Shown: positions 18,738 through 28,649 of the stretch, in pieces | How positions within the stretch are numbered: position 1 is the stretch's first letter | Layout of the letters: every line of letters starts with the position of its first letter | Assembly (NCBI RefSeq): GCF_038811545.1 | Contig: NZ_CP133319.1 | Span: forward strand, 620,001-684,000 | Direction: 5' to 3' | Length of the DNA stretch: 64,000 nucleotides | From: Rhodoligotrophos sp. CJ14 | Lineage (GTDB): Bacteria; Pseudomonadota; Alphaproteobacteria; Rhizobiales; Im1 | Program-made: the position numbers and the translations under genes | Notes under the pieces: model-generated | Database searches by the model: none | Told to the model about the DNA's origin: nothing | The model's input: only the letters and a program-made list of their open reading frames with translations

Positions 18738-21700
18738 ATGCACCTTCTGGTTCGAGACACGCGTTCGCTGGATGAGGCCGATATTGCGGTCGACCTCGAC
18801 CATGCACCCGCGGACATGGCGTTTCTGTCCTTCTCGGATTCGGACTTAGGTGCGATCGCCGCAGCTTACGCCCGCGACAGGGAGCATCTGCCCTCCCTGC
18901 GCATCGCCAATCTCGGCCGCTTGCGCCACCCCATGTCGGTTGATCTCTATCTCGACAAGACCCTTCAGCATGCGCGCGTGATCATCCTGCGCGTACTGGG
19001 TGGTCTCGACTACTGGCGCTACGGCGTGCAGGAGCTGAGCGCGCTTTGTCGCGATCGCGGCATAGCCCTTGTCCTGCTCGAGGGTGACGACCGGCTGGAT
19101 GATCGGCTTGCCGGCTATTCGACCACCTCGCCCGCGGCGCTGGAGCACTTCCGGGCTTATTTCCGCCACGGTGGACCGCAGAATATGGCATCGGTCCTTC
19201 GCTATGCCGCCCATCTCGCAGGCCTTGCGGCGGCAGAGCCAGCACGGGCTCAGCCTGTTCCGGCCGCAGGCGACCTCGATCTTGGGTTTGAGCTGCCCAA
19301 CGTGCCCAAGGCTGCGATCATTCTCTACCGCGCTTACGTTCTTGCCGATGATCTCGCACCGGTTCATGCGCTGGCCAAAGAGCTTGCAGCATCGGGCATA
19401 AGCCCACATGCGGTTTACGTGACCAGCCTGAAGGATCCGGTGAGCGCCGCTTTCGTTGGGAATGCGCTTCGGCAACTCAAGCCCGATGTGATCCTGAACC
19501 TCACGGCCTTTTCCGCGCGCCGCGACGAGGATGGCACCTCGCCCTTGGATCAGGCGAATGTCCCGGTGCTCCAACTGGTGCTGTCCGGCTCGCCGCGCGA
19601 GGCCTGGGATGCATCCGCCCGTGGGCTCTCCGAAACAGACCTTGCCATGCATGTGGTGCTGCCCGAGCTTGATGGTCGGCTGCTCACCACCGCGGTTTCA
19701 TTCAAGGCGGAACAGCCCGTATTGGGCCTCGATCTCACCCGCACAGTGCACGAACCCGATGCGGCCGGCATTGCCCATGCGGTTTCTCGCGCCAAGGGCT
19801 GGGTGCATCTGGCGCGGACGCCGAGGGGCGAACGCCGGCTCGCGCTGGTGCTTTCCGATTATCCTGGCGCCCAGGGGCAGGTCGCCCATGCGGTGGGCCT
19901 CGACGCCTTGGCCAGCACGGACGAGATCCTGCGGTGTCTGTCTGCTGCGGGCTACGCAACTTCAGCCAGCGAGGGCACCATCACGGATGCCATTCGCGCC
20001 GGCCTGACCGCGCCGGTGATGTCCGGCGAGGACTATGCGCGGGCTTACAGCGCATTGCCGCCTGCCCTGCGGGCGCGCATAGAGGCAGCCTGGGGCACGG
20101 TCGAGGATGACCCCGCCTTTCGCGATGGCGCATTCCACCTCGCCTTTCACGAGGCTGGTAATGTTATCATCGCCATTCAGCCCGATCGCGGCCGGGCGCT
20201 CGATCGCAAGGCGCAATATCACGACCCCGATCTGCCGCCGCGCCATGCCTATATCGCCTTCTATCTGTGGCTGCGCGAAACGCGGCGTGTTCACGCGATC
20301 ATCCATCTCGGCACCCACGGCACGCTCGAATGGCTGCCCGGCAAGGCGGTCGCCTTGTCGGCGGAATGCGCCCCCGCCGCGCTGCTCGGCGGCGTTCCCG
20401 TGGTCTACCCTTTCATCGTGAACAACCCCGGGGAGGCTGCTGCCGCCAAGCGCCGGCTCGGTGCCGTCATTATCGGCCATTTGACACCGCCGCTCAAAAC
20501 CGCCGGCAGCCACGGAGCAGCCGCCGAGCTCGAGAAGCTGATCGATGAATATGCGGCAGCCGACGGGCTTGACCGCCGGCGCATGACGCTGCTCAAGCGC
20601 GACATTCTCGAGCGCGCCGCCGACGCCGGCCTCCTTGAGGAAAGCGGCGCCTCGGCCATGTTGGATGAGGACGAGGCGCTCGCGCGACTTGATGCCTATC
20701 TCTGCGATGTGAAGGACCTGCAGATCCGCGACGGGCTGCATGTCTTTGGCAAGCGCCTGGATGATGAGCGCCTTGCCGCGCTCGCAGCCTCCGTGGCCGC
20801 TTCCTCTCCAGGTTACCCACACGAAGAAATATCCGCCCGTCTTGCCGCCTGTGCCGAGGCCGAGCGGCAATCCTTGATCAGCGCGTTGGATGCACGCTTC
20901 GTGGCACCCGGTCCGGCGGGTGCCCCAAGCCGCGGCCGCGTCGACGTGCTGCCCACTGGCCGCAACCTGTTCACGGTCGACCCGCGCGCCGTGCCCACCC
21001 GCTCGGCCATGCTGCTCGCGGAAAAATCCGCACGCGAACTGATCAGGCGCCATCTGCAGGATACCGGCGAATGGCTCAACAGCGTGGTGCTCGATCTCTG
21101 GGGCTCGACTACCATTCGCACCGGTGGTGAGGATCTCGGCCTTGCCCTGGTGCTCATGGGCGTGCGGCCGGTCTGGGATGCCGGCTCGAACCGGGTGAGC
21201 GGCATAGAAGTGCTGCCCGAGGCACGTCTCGAGCACCCGCGGGTCGACGTCACCCTGCGCATCTCTGGCCTGTTTCGCGACGCCTTCGGCCAGCAGATCG
21301 CGCTATTCGACCAGGCGGTCCATGCGCTTGCCGAGCGCGCCGATGAGGCCGATGAATTCAACCCCTATGCGCGCGTTGCGCGCGGCCTCTCCGGCGCAGA
21401 GCGAAATAAGGTCCTGCAGCGCATCTATGGCAATGCCCCTCAAGCCTATGGCGTGACTCTAGGCACGCTGATCGAGGATGGCGCCTGGGAGGCCCGCTCT
21501 GATCTTGCCCGCGCCTATCTCGCAGCCTCCAGCCATGCTTACGGGCGCTATGGCGCAGCGGAGGCCGACCCCCGAGGCTTTGCCGCGCGCGTGGCAGAGG
21601 CACAGGCCTTCGTGCACCTTCAGGATCATCGGGAGATCGACCTGCTCGACAGCCTCGACTTTGCCGGCCACGAGGGCGGGTTTGCGGCCGCGGCGGAGCA

Positions 21701-22115
21701 TCTGGGCGCATCCCCCCGCCTTTATCATGCCGATACCGCAGATCCGAATGCCCCCAATCTGCGGACCATCGAAGAGGAGGTGAAGCGCATCGTGCGGGGC
21801 CGCGCCGCCAACCCGCGCTGGATCGAGGGCATGATGAGGCATGGCTATCGTGGGGCGGCCGAAATCGCCCGCGGTCTCGATGGCCTGTTCGCCTTCGCTG
21901 CCACCCTCACCTGCCGCTTCGACCGTCAGTTCGAGCTCATTTTTGACGAGACTCTGGGCAACGAGGCGGTGCACGCCTTTCTTGGGCGGGAGAATCCCGA
22001 TGCCCACGCCGCGATGGCTGCCCGTTTTGCCGAAGCGATCCGGCGCGATCTCTGGCGGCCACGGCGCAATGCGGTCTGGTCCATCCTCGCATCGGATGAC
22101 GAGGCGCAGCCATGA
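18738..22115 (+). CDS. cobN: Cobaltochelatase large subunit CobN
   Basis: 1125 residues, somewhat shorter than the roughly 1270-residue CobN of Pseudomonas denitrificans. The family signature of the BchH/CobN/ChlH chelatases is present: HLGTHGTLEWLPGKAVAL, VYPFIVNNPGEAAAAKRRLG, VDPRAVPTRSAM, and the C-terminal GYRGAAEIARGLDGLFAFA. It inserts Co2+ into hydrogenobyrinic acid a,c-diamide using ATP together with CobS and CobT, which are not in this window. It overlaps cobG by 4 nt (ATGA). Confidence 0.96.
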   Translation: MHLLVRDTRSLDEADIAVDLDHAPADMAFLSFSDSDLGAIAAAYARDREHLPSLRIANLGRLRHPMSVDLYLDKTLQHARVIILRVLGGLDYWRYGVQELSALCRDRGIALVLLEGDDRLDDRLAGYSTTSPAALEHFRAYFRHGGPQNMASVLRYAAHLAGLAAAEPARAQPVPAAGDLDLGFELPNVPKAAIILYRAYVLADDLAPVHALAKELAASGISPHAVYVTSLKDPVSAAFVGNALRQLKPDVILNLTAFSARRDEDGTSPLDQANVPVLQLVLSGSPREAWDASARGLSETDLAMHVVLPELDGRLLTTAVSFKAEQPVLGLDLTRTVHEPDAAGIAHAVSRAKGWVHLARTPRGERRLALVLSDYPGAQGQVAHAVGLDALASTDEILRCLSAAGYATSASEGTITDAIRAGLTAPVMSGEDYARAYSALPPALRARIEAAWGTVEDDPAFRDGAFHLAFHEAGNVIIAIQPDRGRALDRKAQYHDPDLPPRHAYIAFYLWLRETRRVHAIIHLGTHGTLEWLPGKAVALSAECAPAALLGGVPVVYPFIVNNPGEAAAAKRRLGAVIIGHLTPPLKTAGSHGAAAELEKLIDEYAAADGLDRRRMTLLKRDILERAADAGLLEESGASAMLDEDEALARLDAYLCDVKDLQIRDGLHVFGKRLDDERLAALAASVAASSPGYPHEEISARLAACAEAERQSLISALDARFVAPGPAGAPSRGRVDVLPTGRNLFTVDPRAVPTRSAMLLAEKSARELIRRHLQDTGEWLNSVVLDLWGSTTIRTGGEDLGLALVLMGVRPVWDAGSNRVSGIEVLPEARLEHPRVDVTLRISGLFRDAFGQQIALFDQAVHALAERADEADEFNPYARVARGLSGAERNKVLQRIYGNAPQAYGVTLGTLIEDGAWEARSDLARAYLAASSHAYGRYGAAEADPRGFAARVAEAQAFVHLQDHREIDLLDSLDFAGHEGGFAAAAEHLGASPRLYHADTADPNAPNLRTIEEEVKRIVRGRAANPRWIEGMMRHGYRGAAEIARGLDGLFAFAATLTCRFDRQFELIFDETLGNEAVHAFLGRENPDAHAAMAARFAEAIRRDLWRPRRNAVWSILASDDEAQP

Positions 22116-23362
22116 CAGCCGCCACGCGCGTCAAGGGCTGGTGCCCGAGCCTGCTGGCGCCCATGGTCTCGGGCGATGGGCTGTTGGTGCGGGTAAAGCC
22201 GAGCGCGGCCACCCTCACCCTCGCTCAGGCGCAGTCTTTGGCGCAAGCAGCACTGCGCGATGGCAACGGCATGATCGAGCTGACCAATCGGGCCAATCTG
22301 CAGATCCGCGGCCTCAGCCCAGAGACGGTCGACGCCTTCGCTGCCGCGATGCAGGCTGAGGGACTTGCCGCAAATGACGGCCCTTTCGAGCAAATCCGCA
22401 ACATCTTAGCGAGCCCGCTGGGGCCCGAAGACCTGAGCGCGACTTTTGATTCTCACGCGCTTGCCGGCGAGCTTGAAGCCGCACTGGCGCAGTCTCCCGA
22501 GCTTCATCGCCTGCCGCCGAAATTTGGCGTCCTTATCGATGGGGGCGGTGCGCTATCACTCGCAGGGCACGAAGCGGATATCATGCTGAGGGCGCATTCT
22601 GGCGGGCTTGGCCTCTGGATTGGCGGTTCGGATCTGGCGGCACATGTGCAGCCCGGAAGCGCTGTGGAAGCGGCACTCGCGCTCGCCCTCGCCTTTCTCA
22701 CGCTCGGCTCGAGCAGGACCCCGCCGCCGCGCCGCATGCGCGACCTCGTCTCGCAGATGGGCTCTGCTGCCATATTCGCCAAGGCCGGCCTTGCGGCCTC
22801 TCCCCGCACGCCGCCTGTCGCGCCGGCAGCGCGGCCGATGAGCGGACCCGGCTGGCTGAGCCTCGGCCTTCCCTTCGGCCAGATCGAGGCGCCGCGTCTT
22901 CTGAGCCTCATCGGCAAAGCCCGCGCCCTCGGCGCCGAAGCCTTGCACTGCACGCCCTGGCGGGCCTTCGTTGTGTCCGGGCTCGCGGAAGCGGCAATCG
23001 AGGACCTTCAGCACTGGGCGCGATCCGCGGGGTTGATCATCTCGCCCGATGATCCGCGCCTCACGATTGCCGCCTGCCCGGGCTATCCACATTGTGCCTC
23101 CGGCAGAACCCAAAGCCGCGCAGATGCCGAGCGTCTGGCGAGATCGGGTCTAGCGTCCGGAACCAGCCTCCATGTGTCCGGCTGCGAAAAGGGCTGTGCC
23201 CAGCCGAAAGCCGCACATTTCACGCTGGTCGGCGAGAGCGAAGAGCGCTATTCGCTCGTGCGAAACGGCCGCGCCGGCGACACACCGGTTGCAACGGGCT
23301 TGAGCCTGGATGCGGCCATCACCGAATTGCGTAAGGGGCGGAGCAATGCGCCGCGATTATGA
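22112..23362 (+). CDS. cobG: Precorrin-3B synthase CobG
   Basis: 416 residues, nitrite/sulfite reductase fold. The first half-domain has IELTNRANLQIRGL (substrate-binding arginines). The C-terminal 4Fe-4S cysteines are visible in AACPGYPHCASG and VSGCEKGCAQP. It uses oxygen to make the ring-contracting gamma-lactone precursor precorrin-3B, so this gene marks the pathway as the aerobic one. It overlaps cobN at its start and cobH at its end. Confidence 0.95.
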   Translation: MTAATRVKGWCPSLLAPMVSGDGLLVRVKPSAATLTLAQAQSLAQAALRDGNGMIELTNRANLQIRGLSPETVDAFAAAMQAEGLAANDGPFEQIRNILASPLGPEDLSATFDSHALAGELEAALAQSPELHRLPPKFGVLIDGGGALSLAGHEADIMLRAHSGGLGLWIGGSDLAAHVQPGSAVEAALALALAFLTLGSSRTPPPRRMRDLVSQMGSAAIFAKAGLAASPRTPPVAPAARPMSGPGWLSLGLPFGQIEAPRLLSLIGKARALGAEALHCTPWRAFVVSGLAEAAIEDLQHWARSAGLIISPDDPRLTIAACPGYPHCASGRTQSRADAERLARSGLASGTSLHVSGCEKGCAQPKAAHFTLVGESEERYSLVRNGRAGDTPVATGLSLDAAITELRKGRSNAPRL

Positions 23363-23978
23363 GTATATCCGCGACGGTGCCGAAATTTACCGGCAGTCCT
23401 TCGCCACGATCCGCGCCGAGGCCAATCTTATGGGCTTCAATGCCGATGAGGCCCGCGTGGCTGTGCGCATCATCCATGCCTGCGGCATGGTCGAGATCGC
23501 GCAGGACATCGTCTTCTCGCCCGACTTCTACAAGGCGGCCCGCAAAGCGCTCGTCGAGGGCAAGCCTATCCTGTGCGATTCGAAGATGGTGGCGAATGGC
23601 ATCACCCGCTCGCGCCTGCCGGCGGATAATGAGGTGATCTGCACCCTCGATGCGCCCGACATTGTCGAGCGCGCCCGTGCCATCGGCAATACCCGTTCTG
23701 CGGCGGCCCTCGATCTCTGGATCGATTGGCTGGATGGTGCGGTGGTGGCGATCGGTAATGCGCCGACAGCCCTGTTCAGGCTGCTGGAACTGATCGACCG
23801 AGGGGCACCGAAGCCCGCGGCGATCATCGGCATGCCGGTCGGCTTCGTCGGTGCGGCCGAATCAAAGGAGCTGCTTCTCGATTATGGCCACGTTCCCTGC
23901 GCCATCGTCCGCGGCCGCAAGGGCGGTAGTGCCATGGCCGTTGCCGCTGTCAATGCCATTGCCAGCGAGGTTGAGTGA
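23346..23978 (+). CDS. cobH: Precorrin-8X methylmutase CobH
   Basis: 210 residues from the ATG at 23346, preceded by AAGGGGCGGAGC; a start at 23310 would overlap cobG by more than 50 bp and lacks such a site. Motifs: MRRDYEYIRDGAEIYRQSF at the N-terminus, RIIHACGMVEIAQDI containing the catalytic His, and a C-terminal GMPVGFVGAAESKELL. It moves the C11 methyl to C12, giving hydrogenobyrinic acid. The stop overlaps the cobI start region by 4 nt. Confidence 0.96.
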   Translation: MRRDYEYIRDGAEIYRQSFATIRAEANLMGFNADEARVAVRIIHACGMVEIAQDIVFSPDFYKAARKALVEGKPILCDSKMVANGITRSRLPADNEVICTLDAPDIVERARAIGNTRSAAALDLWIDWLDGAVVAIGNAPTALFRLLELIDRGAPKPAAIIGMPVGFVGAAESKELLLDYGHVPCAIVRGRKGGSAMAVAAVNAIASEVE

Positions 23979-24706
23979 GCGCCGTGGCCAAGCTTTATGG
24001 CATAGGCCTGGGGCCTGGTGATCCCGAGCTCATCACCCTGAAGGCGCAGCGGCTACTCGCATCCGCACCCGTGACCGCTTTCTTCGCCAAGCAGGGACGC
24101 TTGGGCCAGGCCCGCACCATCGCCACGCCGCATCTTAATCCCGAGACCCGCGAGCTGCGCTTCGACTATCCCTTCACCGTCGAGATCGCAGTGACCGATC
24201 CCCGCTATGTCAGGGGGATGGAAACCTTTTATGACGAGTGCGCCGGTAAGCTCGCCGCAATCCTCGATGCGGGTGATGATGTGGCGGTGCTCTGCGAGGG
24301 CGACCCCTTCTTCTACGGGTCCTTCATGTATCTCTATGACCGCCTGCATCACCGCTATGCGAGTGAGGTCGTGCCCGGTGTCACCGGCATGAGCGCCTGC
24401 TGGACCCGCGCCGGCGCGCCGATCGCCCATGGCGATGACGTGCTGACGGTTCTGCCCGGCACATTGCCGGAAGACGCCCTGCTAGCCAGGCTGAACGCCA
24501 CCGATGCGGCTGTCATCATGAAGGTGGGGCGCAACCTCGCCAAGGTCCGCAGAGCCTTGCACGAAGCGGGGCTTATGGAGCGCGCCATTCTCGTCGAGGG
24601 CGGTTCTATGCGCACGGAACGGATCCGACCGCTGGCAGAGGTCACGGAAGAGACGGCTGGCTATTTCAGCATCGTCCTTATCCCTGGACGGCAGCGGGTG
24701 CGATGA
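23975..24706 (+). CDS. cobI: Precorrin-2 C20-methyltransferase CobI
   Basis: 243 residues, tetrapyrrole methyltransferase fold with the glycine-rich N-terminal GIGLGPGDPELITLKA, LCEGDPFFYGSFMYL, VVPGVTGMSACW and a C-terminal GYFSIVLIPG. It methylates precorrin-2 at C20 with S-adenosylmethionine. ATG overlaps (4 nt) link it to cobH and cobJ. Confidence 0.95.
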   Translation: MSAVAKLYGIGLGPGDPELITLKAQRLLASAPVTAFFAKQGRLGQARTIATPHLNPETRELRFDYPFTVEIAVTDPRYVRGMETFYDECAGKLAAILDAGDDVAVLCEGDPFFYGSFMYLYDRLHHRYASEVVPGVTGMSACWTRAGAPIAHGDDVLTVLPGTLPEDALLARLNATDAAVIMKVGRNLAKVRRALHEAGLMERAILVEGGSMRTERIRPLAEVTEETAGYFSIVLIPGRQRVR

Positions 24707-25464
24707 CGGGAAGCCTCACCATTATCGGCTTAGGCCCTGGCGCAGCGGAACTTCTGACGCAAGAAGCCAGAACATGCCTGGAAGAAGCATCCGACATCAT
24801 CGGCTATGGCCCCTATGTCGATCGCGTGCCGGAGCGAGCGGGTCAGCGCAAACATCGAACCGACAATCGCGAGGAGCTGGGCCGCGCCCGCCACGCCCTC
24901 GACCTTGCTCAGAGTGGCGCCAGCGTGGCGGTCGTATCCTCCGGTGATCCCGGCGTTTTCGCCATGGCCTCGGCCGTCTTTGAGGCCGTCGAGCATGGCC
25001 CTGCCGAATGGCGCCGCCTCGATATCAGAGTGGTGCCCGGCATCTCCGCCATGTTTGCCACCGCGGCAGCCATAGGCGCACCCCTTGGCCATGACTTCTG
25101 CGCGATCTCGCTCTCCGATAACCTGAAGCCCTGGGAGCTGGTGCTGGCACGGCTCGAGGCTGCCGCCCGCGCTGATTTCGTGATCGCCCTCTACAATGCC
25201 CGCTCCAATGCCCGGCCCGATCACTTGGGCGAGGCCTTCGCGCGGCTGCGGTCCTGGCGCGCACCGGAAACGCCGGTCATTTTTGCAACCGCCATAAGCC
25301 GCCCGGAACAGCGCATCGACATTGTTGCGCTGCGCGATGCCGACCCCGCCCGCTGCGATATGCGCACCCTGGTGATGATCGGATCGAGCGCGACCCGGTT
25401 GATTGCGCGTCAGGACGGGAGCCCCTGGGTCTACACCCCGCGCTTTGCCAGGAGCCCCGCGTGA
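24703..25464 (+). CDS. cobJ: Precorrin-3B C17-methyltransferase CobJ
   Basis: 253 residues. Tetrapyrrole methyltransferase motifs: IIGLGPGAAELLTQEA, IIGYGPYVDRV (CobJ-specific), VSSGDPGVFAMASAVFE, VVPGISAMFATAAAIGAPLGHDF broken across the loop, and VIALYNARSNAR. It methylates C17 and drives ring contraction. Its last 34 bp overlap the convergent 3' end of cobK. Confidence 0.96.
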   Translation: MTGSLTIIGLGPGAAELLTQEARTCLEEASDIIGYGPYVDRVPERAGQRKHRTDNREELGRARHALDLAQSGASVAVVSSGDPGVFAMASAVFEAVEHGPAEWRRLDIRVVPGISAMFATAAAIGAPLGHDFCAISLSDNLKPWELVLARLEAAARADFVIALYNARSNARPDHLGEAFARLRSWRAPETPVIFATAISRPEQRIDIVALRDADPARCDMRTLVMIGSSATRLIARQDGSPWVYTPRFARSPA

Positions 25465-26198
25465 GGAGCGGTAAGCCAGTCATAGGCTTCGGCGGCGGAT
25501 GTGAATTCGATATTGGCGGCCGGCTTAGGCGGCCGTTCGACCATGATGACCGGCAGGCCGAGAGCGCGCGCAGCATCGAGCTTTGCCTTTGTGGCATCCC
25601 CGCCCGAATTCTTCGTGACGATCACCTCGATTGCCTGCTCGCGCAAAACCGCTTCCTCGGCCGCCACATTGAACGGACCGCGCGCGAGAACGAGCGTGGT
25701 GTCGGGCGGCAGAGCCTCGGGCGGCGGCGCATCCACGCTGCGGATCACATAGGAATGATGCGGCGCCTTGGCCGCGGCTGCCACCTCCTTGCGTCCTATG
25801 GTCAGAAACACGCGCTTAGGATCAGCGCCGATCAGGCTGATCGCCTGGTCGAGATTGCCGGCGGAAATCCAATGATCGCCCGCAGCGGGTATCCAGCCGG
25901 GCCGGCGGATGGCCGCGAGCGGCAGTCGGGCCGCATCGCAAGCCAACCGCGCATTGGCCGAGATCACGGCCGCGAACGGATGGGTCGCATCGATCACCAG
26001 GTTAAACCCCTCTTTCGCCAAGACCCGCGCCAGCCCCTCTGCGCCGCCGAAGCCGCCGATGCGTGTCGCTATGGGCAGCCGCGCGGGCTTGGTGGTTGCA
26101 CCTGCAAGCGAGAGGGTTGGATCAAAGCGCGGGTCATCAGCGAGCAGCCGCGCCAATGCCGCCGCTTCACTCGTGCCGCCGAGGATCAAGAGCTTCAT
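25431..26198 (-). CDS. cobK: Precorrin-6A reductase CobK
   Basis: 255 residues from the ATG at 26198 (MKLLILGGTSEAAALARLL), the usual CobK N-terminus; longer open frame upstream overlaps cobL and is not used. Other motifs: LVIDATHPFAAVISANA and IVTKNSGGDATKAKLDAA. It reduces precorrin-6A with NADPH. It is the only gene of this stretch on the minus strand: it converges on cobJ (34 bp overlap) and diverges from cobL (62 bp), so it is transcribed separately from the riboswitch operon. Confidence 0.95.
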   Translation of the reverse strand: MKLLILGGTSEAAALARLLADDPRFDPTLSLAGATTKPARLPIATRIGGFGGAEGLARVLAKEGFNLVIDATHPFAAVISANARLACDAARLPLAAIRRPGWIPAAGDHWISAGNLDQAISLIGADPKRVFLTIGRKEVAAAAKAPHHSYVIRSVDAPPPEALPPDTTLVLARGPFNVAAEEAVLREQAIEVIVTKNSGGDATKAKLDAARALGLPVIMVERPPKPAANIEFTSAAEAYDWLTAPHAGLLAKRGV

Positions 26199-26260
26199 CG
26201 CGCCATGCTGTTCCACAAGGCTGATGGGCTGCCAAGCCTTTTTGCGCGCGAGGCTTGCCC

Positions 26261-27475
26261 ATGAGCGCATCCCCCTGGCTGAGCCTGATCGGGATTGGTG
26301 AGGATGGCTTGGCCGGCCTCTCGGGCACGGCGGGCCTGCTGATCGAGCAGGCCGCCTTGGTGGTGGGCGGCCCGCGCCATCTAGAGATGGTCGAGCGCTC
26401 AGGCAAAGGTCGCAAGCTTGCCTGGGTGAGCCCCATTGCGGAAACGCTGCCGGAAATCACGAGGCGCCGCGGCGATCCTGTCGTGGTGCTAGCCTCCGGT
26501 GATCCCTTCTTCTACGGCATCGGCAACCTTTTGGCGCGCTCAGTCGCACCGGGCGAGATGCTGGTGATCCCTGCCCTCTCCTCTGTTTCCCTGGCCACCG
26601 CTCGCCTTCACTGGCCCTTTGAAGAGATCAGCATCATATCCCTGTGCGGCAGGCCGATAGAGGGCCTGGCGCCCCTGCTTCAGACCGGCCGGCGTCTGCT
26701 TGCGCTCTCAGCCGACGAAACCACACCCGCTGCGGTCGCCGGCTATCTGAGCCAGCGCGGTTTCGGTCAGAGCACCATCCATGTGCTCGAACGGCTTGGT
26801 GGCAAGGCCGAGCGGATCCGTCAGACCCGCGCGGATCAATTTAACCTTCCCGATATCGCGCGGCTCAACCTCCTCGGCATCGAGCTTGCTGCTGGACGGG
26901 AGGCGATCATCATTTCCGTGACGAGCGGTCTCGATGATGCCCTCTTCGCGCATGACGGGCAGCTTACCAAGCGCGAGATCCGCGCGGTCACTCTTTCGAG
27001 CCTCGCCCCGCGCGCGGGCGAGCGCCTGTGGGATATCGGCTGCGGCTCCGGCTCCATTTCCACTGAATGGGCCTTAAGCCATCCCGCCAACCGGGCATTG
27101 GCGATTGAGGAGAATGGTGGGCGCGCGGCCAATGCCGCCCGCAACGTGACGGTCCTCGGTGTCTCACGGCAGGTTGAGATCATCCACGGCCACGCGCCCG
27201 AGGCCTTGATCGACCTTGCCGAACCCGATGCTGTCTTCATCGGCGGCGGCCTCCGGGATGGGGTGCTTGATGCCGCATGGTCACGGCTGAAGCCTGCTGG
27301 CCGCATGGTGGTGAATGGCGTCACCCTTGAGGCGGAAGCGGCACTGATAGAGGCCTATCACCGCTTTGGCGGTGATCTCACCCGGCTCTCGGTCGAGCGG
27401 CTGGACCGGATCGGCACGATGCATGGCTTTCGGCCGGCAATGACGGTGCTGCAATGGCGCGCGGTGAAGCCATGA
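26261..27475 (+). CDS. cobL: Precorrin-6Y C5,15-methyltransferase (decarboxylating) CobL
   Basis: 404 residues from the ATG at 26261 (TTG at 26255 is less likely). Two-domain enzyme: an N-terminal tetrapyrrole methyltransferase (LIGIGEDGLAGLSGTAG, LASGDPFFYGIGNLL) and a C-terminal SAM domain (LWDIGCGSGSISTEWALSH) that corresponds to CbiT and decarboxylates while methylating C15. The stop overlaps the cobE start (ATGATC / TGA). Confidence 0.95.
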   Translation: MSASPWLSLIGIGEDGLAGLSGTAGLLIEQAALVVGGPRHLEMVERSGKGRKLAWVSPIAETLPEITRRRGDPVVVLASGDPFFYGIGNLLARSVAPGEMLVIPALSSVSLATARLHWPFEEISIISLCGRPIEGLAPLLQTGRRLLALSADETTPAAVAGYLSQRGFGQSTIHVLERLGGKAERIRQTRADQFNLPDIARLNLLGIELAAGREAIIISVTSGLDDALFAHDGQLTKREIRAVTLSSLAPRAGERLWDIGCGSGSISTEWALSHPANRALAIEENGGRAANAARNVTVLGVSRQVEIIHGHAPEALIDLAEPDAVFIGGGLRDGVLDAAWSRLKPAGRMVVNGVTLEAEAALIEAYHRFGGDLTRLSVERLDRIGTMHGFRPAMTVLQWRAVKP

Positions 27476-27888
27476 TCATTGCCGGCCTCGGTATGCGCCC
27501 AAATTGCCCCGCGCAGGATCTCCTGGACCTGATCGAGCGCGCGCAAGCTGCATGCGCCGGCCAGCCGATCAGTGCACTCGCCGCGCCCCGGTTTCGCAGC
27601 ACCGAGCCCGGCTTGGCGCAAGCCGTGAGCAGGCTCGCTCTGCCGCTCATGCTGGTCGACAATCAGGCCCTTGCCGCGGTCCAGCATCTTTGTCCCACCC
27701 GCTCCGCGCGTGCAGAAGCCACGACCGGCTTCGCGTCCGTGGCCGAAGGCGTCGCATTGAGCGCCGCAGGACCCGGCGCCTCCCTCATTCTGCACAGGAT
27801 CGCCAACGGGTCGGCAACCTGCGCGCTCGCTCAAAGCGCTGAGGCCTTGCGGCGCGAGCCAGCGGCAGAGCCGAGGATGCAAGCATGA
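27472..27888 (+). CDS. cobE: CobE, cobalamin biosynthesis protein (CbiG C-terminal domain family)
   Basis: 138 residues from the ATG at 27472, which overlaps the cobL stop. The N-terminal [20 protein letters not shown] and the [20 protein letters not shown] segment are typical of CobE/CbiG_C. The role of CobE in the aerobic pathway is not settled; it is needed in some species and may assist corrin intermediate handling between CobG/CobJ and CobM. It lies between cobL and cobM, its usual position. Confidence 0.88.
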   Translation: MIIAGLGMRPNCPAQDLLDLIERAQAACAGQPISALAAPRFRSTEPGLAQAVSRLALPLMLVDNQALAAVQHLCPTRSARAEATTGFASVAEGVALSAAGPGASLILHRIANGSATCALAQSAEALRREPAAEPRMQA

Positions 27889-28649
27889 CCATCCACTTCA
27901 TCGGAGCAGGCCCCGGCGCACCGGACCTCCTGACGATCCGCGGCCGCGATTTGATCAGCTCTTGTCCTGTCTGCCTCTATGCGGGCTCGCTGGTTCATCG
28001 GGAGATCCTCGAATTTTGCCCCGAGGGCTGCCGCATCATTGATACCGCGCCCATGAGCCTTGATGAGATCATCGCGGAAATGCTCAAGGCCCATCACGCG
28101 GGCGAGGACGTTGCGCGGCTTCATTCGGGAGACCTCTCGATCTGGAGCGCCATGGGCGAGCAGCACCGCCGTCTAGACCAGCTCGGCATTCCCTATACCG
28201 TCACCCCCGGAGTACCTTCCTTCGCGGCAGCGGCGGCCGCCCTGAAGACGGAGCTGACCCTGCCGGAGGTCGCCCAATCCGTCGTGCTGACCCGCACCTC
28301 TGGCCGTGCCTCCGCCATGCCCGAGCGCGAGCGCCTCGCAAGCTTCGCTGAAACCGGCGCAACCCTCGCGCTGCATCTTTCGATCCACGTGCTGGACAGG
28401 CTGGTCGAGGAACTCATTCCCCATTACGGTGCCGACTGCCCTGTGGCCGTCGCCTATCGCGTGAGCTGGCCTGATGAGCGCATGATCCGGGGCACGCTTG
28501 GAACCATCTGCGCGCGCATCGGCGAGGATCGCCCGGAGCGCACCGCACTGATCCTTGTCGGCCGCGTGCTCGATTGCGACGACTTCGGCAACAGTGCGCT
28601 CTATGATCCCGGCTATCAACGCCGCTATCGCAACCGGAGTGAGGGATGA
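27885..28649 (+). CDS. cobM: Precorrin-4 C11-methyltransferase CobM
   Basis: 254 residues: [61 protein letters not shown] and [17 protein letters not shown] are diagnostic of CobM/CbiF. It methylates C11 of precorrin-4. Start and stop overlap neighbours by 4 nt. Confidence 0.96.
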   Translation: MTIHFIGAGPGAPDLLTIRGRDLISSCPVCLYAGSLVHREILEFCPEGCRIIDTAPMSLDEIIAEMLKAHHAGEDVARLHSGDLSIWSAMGEQHRRLDQLGIPYTVTPGVPSFAAAAAALKTELTLPEVAQSVVLTRTSGRASAMPERERLASFAETGATLALHLSIHVLDRLVEELIPHYGADCPVAVAYRVSWPDERMIRGTLGTICARIGEDRPERTALILVGRVLDCDDFGNSALYDPGYQRRYRNRSEG

